A DNA stretch of 64,000 nt. Source: Flammeovirgaceae bacterium UBA7330. GTDB lineage: Bacteria > Bacteroidota > Bacteroidia > Cytophagales > Cyclobacteriaceae. The notes under the pieces were generated by a model that was not told the DNA's origin, made no database searches, and saw only the letters and a program-made list of their open reading frames with translations. A program made the position numbers and the translations under genes. The stretch is from the NCBI GenBank assembly GCA_002471275.1, contig DKPQ01000017.1, positions 124,001-188,000 on the forward strand, read 5' to 3'. Numbering within the stretch: position 1 is the stretch's first letter; every line of letters starts with the position of its first letter. Positions 36,739-46,189 of this stretch are shown in pieces.

Positions 36739-37665
36739 CTATTTCACCAGTCTTTGAATCATTCCATTCAAACTATCCCTTTTGATTAGCGCTTCTGCCA
36801 TGGGTAAGCCCTGAGGCACTCCTGGCCGTTTGTGTTTGGTATCCGATAGCCAGGCATATTTCATGAGATCTTGTTTTTCACTCACCAAATCCAATACCTC
36901 CTGACCATTTACATAGTTTGAAAAAGCTTCCACAGGATATTCTATCCCCTCAAGATGAAACTCACCTAATCCCACCAGGATTTCCCTTGCCATAAACCAG
37001 TGACCCTGAGGTCCGGGATGTACCCCATCTTTGGCCAGGTAGAAAGTAGAATCTGTTTTTCTTCTCTCATCAAGATATCTTTTCATGGGTTCATGGATGT
37101 CGATCACCTTCCAGTCATGGGTATACCTGTTGCTGATCAGCCAATCCGAATAGATATCCAGTACATTGGCATAGGCTGCACCTTTGGCTTCATCATAGAT
37201 TGGTGGGGTGACGAAAACAATATCTATATTTCGCTTTCTTGCTTCCTCATTCAACCAATGGATACCATTCCGATACTTTTCAAATCGCTCCAAATCAAAA
37301 GGTAGATAAATGCCGTCATTCATCCCGTAGCAAGCCAAAATAAGATCAGGTTTTACCCGATCAAGTACCCTGTCAAGTCTTTCCCTTAGATCAGGACGTG
37401 GAAAAGCACCATTGGCATGGTTGGGCTCACTAAGCCCGGATACCGTCTCGCTGGCCAGTCCTACATTGATGAATTCCAGGTTGTGATGAAGGTACTTCAA
37501 TGTGTAATAGGTCTCAATGTAAGAGATATATTCCCCCTGCTGGGTGATGCTATTGCCCAAAAAGAGGATTTTTTTGGTTTCCGGGTCTATTTTATAGGGT
37601 TGAGCAAAAAGATTGAGTGCCAGGAATAGGGTGAGAATACTCAGGTTAAAGTGTTTCATTATCAA
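36739..37665 (-). CDS. Secreted SGNH/GDSL-family hydrolase
   Basis: Exported esterase-like protein of 308 residues with signal peptide to about FAQ22. SGNH blocks are I (FLGNSIT, S39), II (Gly in NVGLASETV), III (CYGMND) and V (LAKDGVHPGPQGH, Asp and His). A C-terminal helical extension (about 230-308) follows the core. It is likely a carbohydrate O-acyl esterase. It lies opposite in strand between the two DUF1553/DUF1501 modules, so it is transcribed separately. Confidence 0.85.
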   Translation of the reverse strand: MIMKHFNLSILTLFLALNLFAQPYKIDPETKKILFLGNSITQQGEYISYIETYYTLKYLHHNLEFINVGLASETVSGLSEPNHANGAFPRPDLRERLDRVLDRVKPDLILACYGMNDGIYLPFDLERFEKYRNGIHWLNEEARKRNIDIVFVTPPIYDEAKGAAYANVLDIYSDWLISNRYTHDWKVIDIHEPMKRYLDERRKTDSTFYLAKDGVHPGPQGHWFMAREILVGLGEFHLEGIEYPVEAFSNYVNGQEVLDLVSEKQDLMKYAWLSDTKHKRPGVPQGLPMAEALIKRDSLNGMIQRLVK

Positions 37666-38002
37666 AATGATAGGGCTATCAAAAATTAAAGTTGCCGCTA
37701 TGATAGGTTAATTCAGATAATTATGGCGAAACCCATCACAAAATTTTTGATTTGGAGCCGGAAGGGTAGTTTCACATCCGATGATTAGAAAATAAATTTA
37801 AGAGGAATCTCAGACCAATTGATACTAGAAATTGGACAAAGGTTTTCTTTTGGGTGGATGGTGTCGGCTGCTAATTTTAAATGTTTTCAAAATGAGGAAT
37901 CAATAGTGAATTTATTGTAAGGTGGGATTGGAAAAAATCAGCTAATTTTAAATATTTATAATCTTAAGAGAACAGTGTAGTTAGACTCATTATATTTATG
38001 AA
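37666..38002. other. Intergenic region between divergent GDSL and DUF1553 genes
   Basis: 337 bases, AT-rich, with no gene, repeat or strong hairpin that I can see. It should hold the promoters for both divergent genes. A partial match to the direct-repeat site (complement of ACTACACT at 37974-37981) is too short to call. Confidence 0.4.
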
Positions 38003-40315
38003 ATGAGAGTTATTTGGGTATCGGTTTTTATTCTCTTTTCCATTGCATTTATTTCCTGTCAGGATGGTACTTCAGACACTTCTGCTAATCTGAAAGTTCC
38101 GGAAATAGTAGATTTCAATTTTCATGTTAGGCCTATTCTGTCAGACAAATGTTTTGCCTGCCATGGTCCCGATGCCAATGCGAGGCAAGCCGACCTTAGA
38201 TTGGATACGGAAGAGGGTGCTTTCAAACCATTAAAGGACTATGATAATCAGTTTCCATTTGTGAAAGGAAAGCCTGAGGAGTCTATTGCCTTTCTTAAAA
38301 TAACTACCAGTGATACTGCTGAGATGATGCCACCACCCGAGTTCAACGTCCACCTCAGTGACTATGAGATCAGGGTGATAGAAAAATGGATCAAACAGGG
38401 AGCCGAATACAAGCCTCACTGGGCTTTTATCCCTCCGGAGAAAGGGGAATTGCCCAGGGTGAAAAATGAAAATTGGGCGAAAAATGAAATTGATTATTTT
38501 GTGCTGGCCAGGCTTGAGGAACTTGGACTTTCTCCCAATGAGATGGCGGACAAAACGTATCTTTTAAAACGGGTAGCTTTTGATTTGACGGGCCTGCCAC
38601 CCACTTTGGAGATGCAGGAAGCCTTTTTGGCTGATGATTCAGAAGATGCCTATGAAAAAGTTGTGGATCAGCTACTGGCAAACAAGCATTATGGTGAAAA
38701 GATGGCTGTGCATTGGCTTGATCTGGCCCGGTATGCAGACTCTCATGGATACCAGGACGATGGATATCGAACCATGTGGCCCTGGAGAGATTGGGTGATC
38801 CATGCTTTCAATGAAAACTACTCTTATGACAGAATGGTGACCTGGCAGCTGGCAGGAGACCTGTTACCTGACCAAAATATCGAAACCCAGTTAGCTACCG
38901 GATTCAACAGAAACCATAAGATCACCCAGGAAGGTGGGGTGATTGATGAGGAGTATCGAATTGAATATGTGACAGATCGTACAAATACCCTTGGAAAGAC
39001 CTTCCTTGGGCTGACGATGGAATGTGCCAAGTGCCATGACCATAAATACGATCCCATTTCACAGGAAGAGTACTTCAGCACCTTTGCTTTTTTTGACAAA
39101 GTACCCGAAAAGGGAATTGTAGGTACCATCGATGCTTCTTTTGCCGATCCTCCCTATATCAGGATCACCAATGAGATGAAAGAAGAGATCCTTACTTTTA
39201 TCAATAACAGGGATACCAGCTTTGTGGAAGTGATGGTAATGAAAGATTCTGTAGGCATTCGGGATACCCATGTTTTGGATCGGGGAAATTATGACGCCAA
39301 GGCCAAGGTGGTCACTTTTGGTACCCCCGAAGCCATCATGGAATTTGATACTACCCAATTTGAACCCAATAGGCTAGGCCTGGCCAACTGGCTTCTTAGT
39401 GAGGATAATCCATTGACCGCCCGGGTGTTTGTCAATCGAATCTGGACAGAGTTCTTTACCAGGGGCATTGTGAAAACAGTGGGGGATTTTGGGATGCAGG
39501 GAGATTTGCCTACCCATCCGGAATTGCTGGATTGGCTGGCAGTGGATTTCAGGAAAAATGGATGGGACATCAAGCGGCTGGTAAAACAAATCGTTACCTC
39601 TGCTACCTATACCCAGTCAGCGGTGGTCAGTAAGAAGCATTTGAAGAAAGATCCTGAAAACATCTACCTGGCCAGGATGCACCGAAGCAGGATGAAAGCC
39701 GAGACCATCAGGGACATGGTATTGGCAAGTAGTGGCTTGCTGAACCCTGAAATCGGAGGTCCCAGTGTGAAGCCCTATCAACCTGATGGCATGTGGGAGG
39801 TAGCTTCTTCCGGTCGGGGTACCTTAGAAAAATATGTACAGGATCATGGCGATGATTTGTACAGGCGGGGAATCTACACATTCATCAAACGAACAGTACC
39901 TCCTCCGGTCATGCTGACTTTCGATGCGTCGTCGAGAGATCAATGCGAAGAAAAAAGACACTCTACCAACACGCCGCTTCAGGCACTGGTGATGTTGAAT
40001 GACCCTACGGTACTGGAAGCCTCCAGAGTACTGGCCGAGCGGCTAAATGCGGAGCAGCTATCCGATGAAGAAAGAGTAAGCCAGGCATTTAGGTCAATTA
40101 TTTGTAGACCCGTGAAGGATTCTGAATTTGAACTCCTGATAGATTATCTGGAAGAGCAAAAAGCAGTATTTGAAGAAAATCCGGAAAAGGCATTAGCATA
40201 TATCTCAGTTGGGGAATACCCAATCATTCAAGACCGGGATGAAGTGGCTGTGGCAGCCCTCATGCAGGTAATACATACGATTTATAACATGGAAGAAGCC
40301 ATCGTGAAAAGCTAA
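38003..40315 (+). CDS. Cytochrome-c-like DUF1549/DUF1553 lipoprotein (no LamG)
   Basis: 770-residue paralogue of the protein at 31827-35039, with lipobox Cys19 (IAFISC). Order: PSCyt1-type haem domain (C50-F-A-C53-H54, MMPPPEF as possible distal Met ligands), DUF1549 with a second CxxCH (C341-A-K-C344-H345, DHKYDPISQ), then DUF1553 (NRLGLANWLLSEDNPLTARVF, RIWTEFFTRGIVKTVGDFG, KRHSTNTPLQALVMLND). The two haem motifs at matching positions suggest electron transfer in the envelope. The first gene of a three-gene unit with 3-base and 2-base gaps. Confidence 0.88.
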   Translation: MRVIWVSVFILFSIAFISCQDGTSDTSANLKVPEIVDFNFHVRPILSDKCFACHGPDANARQADLRLDTEEGAFKPLKDYDNQFPFVKGKPEESIAFLKITTSDTAEMMPPPEFNVHLSDYEIRVIEKWIKQGAEYKPHWAFIPPEKGELPRVKNENWAKNEIDYFVLARLEELGLSPNEMADKTYLLKRVAFDLTGLPPTLEMQEAFLADDSEDAYEKVVDQLLANKHYGEKMAVHWLDLARYADSHGYQDDGYRTMWPWRDWVIHAFNENYSYDRMVTWQLAGDLLPDQNIETQLATGFNRNHKITQEGGVIDEEYRIEYVTDRTNTLGKTFLGLTMECAKCHDHKYDPISQEEYFSTFAFFDKVPEKGIVGTIDASFADPPYIRITNEMKEEILTFINNRDTSFVEVMVMKDSVGIRDTHVLDRGNYDAKAKVVTFGTPEAIMEFDTTQFEPNRLGLANWLLSEDNPLTARVFVNRIWTEFFTRGIVKTVGDFGMQGDLPTHPELLDWLAVDFRKNGWDIKRLVKQIVTSATYTQSAVVSKKHLKKDPENIYLARMHRSRMKAETIRDMVLASSGLLNPEIGGPSVKPYQPDGMWEVASSGRGTLEKYVQDHGDDLYRRGIYTFIKRTVPPPVMLTFDASSRDQCEEKRHSTNTPLQALVMLNDPTVLEASRVLAERLNAEQLSDEERVSQAFRSIICRPVKDSEFELLIDYLEEQKAVFEENPEKALAYISVGEYPIIQDRDEVAVAALMQVIHTIYNMEEAIVKS

Positions 40316-40318
40316 AAC

Positions 40319-41773
40319 ATGGAAAAGGAATTTTTAGAAAGAGGACTGAATATCAACAGAAGACATTTCCTGGGAAAGGCAGCCCTTGGTGTGGGTAGTG
40401 CCGCACTGGGCTCATTGATGATCCCTGACCTACTGAATGGAGGTTCGGGCAGTGAGAACGAGTTGCCCCTTGGGTTCACCCATTTTGCACCAAAAGCGAA
40501 AAGGATTATTTTTCTTTTCCAGAATGGAGCCCCTTCGCAGTTGGAGAGCTTTGATTACAAGCCCTTGCTGAATGAAATGTATGACCAGGACCTTCCTGAA
40601 TCTGTGAGGGGTAACCAGCGAGTCACAGGAATGACGGCTAACCAGGAACGGTTCCCGCTTGTGGGTTCTCAGTTTGGATTCAAGCAATATGGCCAGTCCG
40701 GCACCTGGGTAAGTGACATCTTCCCAAATATTGCCAAGATCACCGATGACATTTGTGTGATTAAGACCATCCATACAGAGGCTATCAATCATGACCCTGC
40801 CCTTACTTTTTTTCAGACAGGTGCCCAGGTGGGCAACAGACCGAGTATGGGTTCCTGGCTGAGCTATGGGCTGGGCAGTGAAAATAAGAATTTGCCGGCT
40901 TTTTGTGTCCTGCTTTCTAAAGGAAGAGGAAACGGGCAGGGTGTTTATTCAAAGCTCTGGACGAATGGATTCCTGGACAGTGTGCATCAGGGAGTTCAAT
41001 TCAGTGCGAGTGAAGATCCTATTTTGTATCTGAACAATCCTGAAGGTCACAGTTCGGAGGACCGACGCAAGATGTTGGACAACCTGGCTTCCCTGAATGA
41101 AATGAGCTACCAGGATTTCGGAGATCCTGAGATCCATACCAAGATCCAGCAGTATGAGATGGCTTACAGAATGCAGACAGCTGTTCCGGATGTTACCGAT
41201 ATCTCAAAAGAACCTGACCACATCGTGAAAATGTATGGTTCGGATTGCATGGTTCCGGGTACTTATGCATCCAATTGCCTGCTGGCCAGGAAGCTTTCAG
41301 AGGCCGGGGTTCGGTTTGTTCAACTGTATCACCAGGGATGGGATCAACATGGCAGCCTGGCCCAGGAGATGCCCCTCCAGGCCGAAGATGTGGACAGAGC
41401 TTCCGCGGCGTTGATCACTGACCTGAAGCAAAGAGGGTTGCTCGATGAGACCCTGGTGATTTGGGGAGGAGAATTTGGGCGAACCAACTATTGTCAGGGC
41501 AAACTGACCAAAGAAAATTATGGCCGGGATCATCATCCACGCTGCTACAGCATGTGGATGGCTGGGGGTGGTGTAAAAGCCGGTATCTCCTACGGTGAAA
41601 CAGACGAATTTGGATACAATATTGTCAAAGACCCTGTCCACATCCATGACTTACATGCCACCATCCTTCACCTGATGGGGCTTGATCATGAAAAACTAAC
41701 ATACAAATATCTTGGAAGACGCTTCCGGCTGACTGATGTGCATGGAAAAGTGGTGCCTGGAATTATAGCTTAA
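40319..41773 (+). CDS. Tat-exported DUF1501 protein (second copy)
   Basis: 484-residue paralogue of the DUF1501 protein at 35043-36533. It has a twin-arginine signal (NINRRHFLGKAALGVGSAAL, residues about 12-31). The same landmarks are present: IIFLFQNGAPSQLESFDYKP, NHDPALTFFQTGAQVGNRPS, VRFVQLYHQGWDQHGS, LVIWGGEFGRTNYCQ, GRDHHPRCYSMWMAGGGVK and VHIHDLHATILHLMGLDHE. The strict conservation of the His/Asp segments between the two copies argues that both are active. The gap to its DUF1553 partner is 3 bases. Confidence 0.88.
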   Translation: MEKEFLERGLNINRRHFLGKAALGVGSAALGSLMIPDLLNGGSGSENELPLGFTHFAPKAKRIIFLFQNGAPSQLESFDYKPLLNEMYDQDLPESVRGNQRVTGMTANQERFPLVGSQFGFKQYGQSGTWVSDIFPNIAKITDDICVIKTIHTEAINHDPALTFFQTGAQVGNRPSMGSWLSYGLGSENKNLPAFCVLLSKGRGNGQGVYSKLWTNGFLDSVHQGVQFSASEDPILYLNNPEGHSSEDRRKMLDNLASLNEMSYQDFGDPEIHTKIQQYEMAYRMQTAVPDVTDISKEPDHIVKMYGSDCMVPGTYASNCLLARKLSEAGVRFVQLYHQGWDQHGSLAQEMPLQAEDVDRASAALITDLKQRGLLDETLVIWGGEFGRTNYCQGKLTKENYGRDHHPRCYSMWMAGGGVKAGISYGETDEFGYNIVKDPVHIHDLHATILHLMGLDHEKLTYKYLGRRFRLTDVHGKVVPGIIA

Positions 41774-41775
41774 GG

Positions 41776-43965
41776 ATGGATCGTTTAGAAAGGATTGTTT
41801 CAAACAGCATTTTTTCTTTGCTGTGCTTATTGACCATACTGCTGGTCTTCGAAGAAAAAGTGTTTATTCCTCTTTGGCTTCAGCCAATTGGTCGGATGCA
41901 CCCTATGATCCTTCATTTCCCTATCGGGTTTATTGTTTTGCTGGTGATGGCCAATGTATTTAGGTCCCAGCTACAGGAGGAGGCTTTTGAAAAGGTCAAT
42001 AAATTCCTGTTGTTACTTACAGCGTTTACTACGGTTTTAACTGCGCTGATGGGTTTTTTCCTATCCCTGGAAGAAGGCTATACCTCAGAGGTTTTGTCTA
42101 TACACAAATGGATTGGTGTTGGGGTGAGCTATTTAATGTACTTTTTGGTCATTTTTCACCGGAAGAAGATCATATATCGGTGGTCACTGTATGCAAGTTT
42201 CGTTGGGATTGTCATTGCCGGCCATTTTGGTGCCGGACTTACCCATGGTATCAATTTTCTGACGGAACCGATTTTTGCTAAAGAAGAAGAGCCGTTTGAC
42301 AAGAACGAACCGGTGCTTACATCACTTATTCTACCCATTCTTGAGTCAAAATGTGTCAACTGTCACAACGCAGAAAAGCACAAAGGAGAGCTGGATATTT
42401 CAACACTGGAAAAATTACACGCAGGAGGTAAAAATGGTCCCCTGTGGATGGCAGGAAATACAGATTCAAGTCAGCTAATTGCCAGGGCAAGCTTGCCGCT
42501 TGATCACAAAAAGCACATGCCACCAAAGGGTAAGCCGCAGCTCACGGAAGTTGAATTGTCATTAATCAGGGAATGGATCAGAAAGGGTGCCGACGAAACG
42601 ATTTCCCTGGCTGGATTGGACAAGCAGGATACCTTGTTTGTTTTGGCCCAAAGACATCTATCTGCTGAAAAACCTGTTGCAGGACCACAATACACTTTTG
42701 ATTTTGCCGATGCTGACCTGATTGAATCGCTCAATAACCCCTACAGGACTGTGGTGCAAAAGGCGCCTAATTCTCCTGCAGTGGATGTCAAGATTCTTGG
42801 TCGACAAACCTTCAAAATAGAATTGATTGCGGAGTTAAAAGCTATCAAAGACCAGGTAGTGAGCCTTGATATGGCATATGCTCAGGTAGGTGACGAGGTG
42901 TTTGATCAATTGACTCAATTTCAGAACCTGGAGGAACTAAACCTAAATTTCACCAATATTTCCGGTGATAGGCTTTCATCCTTAAATGGGCTCAAAAAGC
43001 TAAAATCCCTTTCATTGTCTGGTACAGCGATTACTGCATCAATGTTGGAAGAGCTAAAAAATCCTGAAATTGAAGAACTGTTTGTTTGGAATACCCCGAT
43101 GAGTCAGGATGAGATAAAACAAATCTCTGATAAAGGGATCAAGCTGATATCAGGTTTTGTTCCGGATGAGCGTGAGATGCTCCCGCTGACTGCGCCATTA
43201 CTGGCTGGAGGCAAAAAAATCATTACCCCTCAAGACCAGGTGGAGCTCATGCATAAAATCAAGGGAGTGACCATCAGGTATACGGATGATGGAAGTGATC
43301 CTGACAGTACTTCCAACGTATATTCCCAACCCTTAAATTATGATGGGAATATCACGCTAAAAGCATATGCCTACAAGGAAGGATGGCTGGGGAGCGATAC
43401 GGTTACTTTTAAATTGGTTCAGCGAGGAGTAAAACCAAGAGATGTAGAGCTTCTCTACCCGACTACCGGTATTTTTAAAGGGAAAGGAAAGCTTACACTG
43501 ATCGATGATGAGGTTGGGAATGTCCGGGATCTCCCATACTTCTCGTGGCTGGGATTTTACAATACACCTTTCGCAGCAATAGCCGACCTGGGAGATGATC
43601 CACCGGCAATTCAGGTGGTTGCTTTTAATTATGGAATTGATCAGGGGCAAAAGGCGGCCGTGCCGGCATCTGCTGAACTTTGGGGTGGAAATAGCAAAGA
43701 TGATCTTAAACTGTTGCAAACGAAGAAACTGTTTTATAAAAAAGAGGAGTTCAGAGACCGGACGTCGCATATGTTTTCATTTGATTTGGACAACAGCAAG
43801 TATCGATATTATAAGATCATGGCATACCCTATGGAGCAACTTCCGGAATGGCACAGACACAAAGGCAAAAAAGCTGGCATATTTATTGATCAGATATTCT
43901 TCTATAAAGAACGCCCCAAGGCTGGCAGTCCCAATAACAAAAAACTGATAGCACAGGGTACTTAA
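41776..43965 (+). CDS. Membrane multidomain protein: DUF2231, cytochrome-c-like, LRR, CHB_HEX_C-like and discoidin-like
   Basis: 729 residues. The N-terminus holds about four or five membrane helices (about 11-150) with a DUF2231-type core (RMHPMILHFPIGFIVLLVMA). Then comes a PSCyt1-type domain with C193-V-N-C196-H197, leucine-rich repeats at about 345-460 (LEELNLNFTNIS, LKSLSLSGTAIT), a chitobiase-C-terminal-like domain at about 485-560 (GVTIRYTDDGSDPDSTSNVY, LKAYAYKEGW) and a discoidin-like C-terminal domain (about 570-715). It could anchor the DUF1553/DUF1501 pair to the inner membrane and pass electrons, with the distal domains contacting glycan. This role is inferred. Confidence 0.8.
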   Translation: MDRLERIVSNSIFSLLCLLTILLVFEEKVFIPLWLQPIGRMHPMILHFPIGFIVLLVMANVFRSQLQEEAFEKVNKFLLLLTAFTTVLTALMGFFLSLEEGYTSEVLSIHKWIGVGVSYLMYFLVIFHRKKIIYRWSLYASFVGIVIAGHFGAGLTHGINFLTEPIFAKEEEPFDKNEPVLTSLILPILESKCVNCHNAEKHKGELDISTLEKLHAGGKNGPLWMAGNTDSSQLIARASLPLDHKKHMPPKGKPQLTEVELSLIREWIRKGADETISLAGLDKQDTLFVLAQRHLSAEKPVAGPQYTFDFADADLIESLNNPYRTVVQKAPNSPAVDVKILGRQTFKIELIAELKAIKDQVVSLDMAYAQVGDEVFDQLTQFQNLEELNLNFTNISGDRLSSLNGLKKLKSLSLSGTAITASMLEELKNPEIEELFVWNTPMSQDEIKQISDKGIKLISGFVPDEREMLPLTAPLLAGGKKIITPQDQVELMHKIKGVTIRYTDDGSDPDSTSNVYSQPLNYDGNITLKAYAYKEGWLGSDTVTFKLVQRGVKPRDVELLYPTTGIFKGKGKLTLIDDEVGNVRDLPYFSWLGFYNTPFAAIADLGDDPPAIQVVAFNYGIDQGQKAAVPASAELWGGNSKDDLKLLQTKKLFYKKEEFRDRTSHMFSFDLDNSKYRYYKIMAYPMEQLPEWHRHKGKKAGIFIDQIFFYKERPKAGSPNNKKLIAQGT

Positions 43966-44012
43966 AATTCCTAATAGGATTAATTTAGAAACCCAACGTT
44001 TAAACCAGACCA

Positions 44013-44675
44013 ATGAAAAATCTGATTCATTCTCTTATTGTTTTTGTATTTACCATTTCAATTCTTCAAGCCCAGGAACAAGGACCGCAGCGGTTTGAAA
44101 AAACCATTCTGGAATATGAAGAAGCAGATAAAGCAAGTTTTCCATCAAAGGGAGCCAACCTGTTTGTAGGAAGTTCTTCAATTCGCATCTGGCAAGACAT
44201 TGCAGATTATTTCCCTGATCATGAAGTGATCAACCGGGGCTTTGGCGGATCAATGTATTCGGATTTGTTGTATTATCTGGACAGAATAGTGATTCCTTAT
44301 GAGCCCGCCAAGATCTTTATCTATGAAGGAGACAATGACATCGCCAAAGGAAAGGATACCAAAACCATCATGAAAGATGTCAAAAAGATCCGTAAAATCA
44401 TTGCCAAGAAGCTACCCAATACTGAAGTGGCCCTCATCGCTGCAAAGCCAAGTGTGGCCCGGTGGGAACTGGGTGATAAGTACCTGGAACTGAATGAGGC
44501 CCTGGAGCTTTTTGCTTGTAGAAATGAAAAAACAGAATATGTAGACGTGTGGTATCCGGCACTTGATGAAGATGGAATGGTTTTTACTAATATCTTCAGA
44601 GAAGATAACCTTCACATGAATGCCGAAGGTTACAAAATCTGGCAAAAAGTAATGCTGCCATACCTGGTTAAATAA
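44013..44675 (+). CDS. Small secreted SGNH/GDSL-family hydrolase
   Basis: 220-residue exported hydrolase with signal peptide to about AQ21. SGNH blocks are LFVGSSSIRIW (Ser), INRGFGGSMYSDLLYY (Gly), FIYEGDNDIAKG (Asn) and REDNLHMNAEGY (Asp-His). This short form is common in Bacteroidota and acts on acyl esters of sugars or lipids. It is 47 bases after the DUF2231 gene on the same strand and may be the last member of that unit. Confidence 0.85.
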   Translation: MKNLIHSLIVFVFTISILQAQEQGPQRFEKTILEYEEADKASFPSKGANLFVGSSSIRIWQDIADYFPDHEVINRGFGGSMYSDLLYYLDRIVIPYEPAKIFIYEGDNDIAKGKDTKTIMKDVKKIRKIIAKKLPNTEVALIAAKPSVARWELGDKYLELNEALELFACRNEKTEYVDVWYPALDEDGMVFTNIFREDNLHMNAEGYKIWQKVMLPYLVK

Positions 44676-44682
44676 TCCCGTT

Positions 44683-45564
44683 TTGGCCAGGGAAATACAC
44701 GCAAAGACAGTTCTTAACAAGAAAAAGAAGCGTGATCCCTGGTTCTTAGATGATTATACCTTCAGCCCTTATTCCGGGTGTGCTTTTAACTGCTTGTATT
44801 GCTATATCAGAGGTAGTAAATATGGCGTTCACATGGAAAATAACCTGGGAATTAAGGTCAAAGCCATTGAGGTGCTGGAAAAGCAACTATCCCTCAGAGT
44901 TAGAAAAGGTGACCAAGGCTTCATTGTTCTTTCATCAGTTACAAATCCGTACTTATAGGTTGAAAAGGATTATCAGCTGACCAGGGAAGCCCTCAAAGTA
45001 ATCATCAAATATCGGTTTCCGGTCTATATCATCACGAAATCTGACAAGGTCACCAGGGATTTTGATTTGTTGGAGGAAATTGACCGGAATGCTGTCCTAC
45101 CTGCTGATCTTCAGCACTTAAAACGAGGGACTTTAATTACCTTTTCATTCTCCACACTCGATGCTGAAACTGGAAAATTATTCGAGCCTGGAGCTACGGC
45201 CCCCTCAGATCGGCTGGAGGCGGTTAAAGCAGCGAAATCGAATGGATTTAAGACCGATATCAGCCTGATGCCTTTGCTCTTTTATATCTCGGATACAGAC
45301 GAGTCATTACAATCCATGTTTCAAACATTCAGCGACGTTCCGGTCGATTATATATTCCCCGCAACCATTACCCTGTTTGGTGAGGGGAAGGCCGATAGTA
45401 AAACACTTATGATGAATGCCATTCAAAAACATTATCCGATACTGTACCCTGAATACATGAAGCTCTTCAAATCAGATTATCTGCCATATGCTTATAGAAA
45501 TGAAGTAGATCAAAGGACCAAATTGCTGTGTAAACAATACGGTATACAGGATTTTATCTGTTGA
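44683..45564 (+). pseudogene. Radical-SAM protein (SPL-like) interrupted by one in-frame TAG
   Basis: Together the frame encodes about 293 residues of a radical-SAM enzyme of the spore-photolyase-like/Rv2578c-type group. The cluster motif is C-AFN-C-LY-C within FSPYSGCAFNCLYCYIRG. The TAG at 44956-44958 (after SSVTNPYL) stands where relatives usually have Gln, and reading continues in the same frame (VEKDYQLTREALKVIIKYRF) to the normal end at 45564. No frameshift is involved. The start is TTG 44683 (AREIHAKTVLNK), 7 bases after the GDSL stop, with no ATG in frame. It is either a recent nonsense mutation or a readthrough site. The truncated 91-residue product would keep the Fe-S motif only. 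Confidence 0.8.
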
Positions 45565-45631
45565 ATTTTTCATTCAGCGTTGTTGTTTCTTTTGCTATAT
45601 TGACTGATTCAGATTTGAAATAACATTAACT

Positions 45632-46189
45632 ATGGAATGGATAAAATCCCCATGGCCCTGGTATGTGGGAGGGCCATTGATCACCTTTATTATGGTGCTG
45701 ATGCTGTTTTTTGGCAAAAGCTTTGGCATTTCCTCAACGTTGAAAACTGTTTGTTCCATTGGAGGGGCAGGGAAATTCAGTGAATTCTTCAGGATTGACT
45801 GGAAGGAACGTGTCTGGAACCTTTTTTTCGTTGCTGGCGCATTGATTGGCGGTTATATTGCTTCCCATTATATGACTGCCCGTCAGGCAATAGATTTAAA
45901 TGCAGAGACAAAAGCAGCCCTGATCTCCTCGGGTATTCCAAATCCTGGAGCTGAATATGTACCCACAACTATCTTTAGCTGGGACAATTTATTTACACTG
46001 CAAGGATTTGTATTTATGGTTGTTGGAGGATTCATGGTGGGTTTTGGTACCCGCTATGCCGATGGGTGTACTAGCGGTCATGCTATCAGTGGGTTAAGCA
46101 ATCTTCAATTTCCTTCTTTGATCGCAGTGATTGGGTTTTTCCTGGGAGGCCTGTTTGTGACACATTTTATCTTGCCTGTATTGCTATGA
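45632..46189 (+). CDS. YeeE/YedE-family sulfur-compound transporter, first half
   Basis: 185-residue inner-membrane protein of the YeeE/YedE family (thiosulfate or sulfide-derivative uptake), with about four helices. Key Cys residues are C41 (LKTVCSIGG) and C146 in YADGCTSGHAISGL, the hallmark motif. It overlaps the next gene by 4 bases (ATGA), and together the two halves correspond to the usual full-length transporter. Uptake of reduced sulfur is the family role; the actual substrate here is not known. Confidence 0.9.
   Translation: MEWIKSPWPWYVGGPLITFIMVLMLFFGKSFGISSTLKTVCSIGGAGKFSEFFRIDWKERVWNLFFVAGALIGGYIASHYMTARQAIDLNAETKAALISSGIPNPGAEYVPTTIFSWDNLFTLQGFVFMVVGGFMVGFGTRYADGCTSGHAISGLSNLQFPSLIAVIGFFLGGLFVTHFILPVLL

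Noticed and set aside
44956..44958. TAG read as pyrrolysine or another special residue
   Set aside because: Pyrrolysine is not expected in Bacteroidota and the site is a normal Gln in relatives; nonsense mutation or error is simpler.
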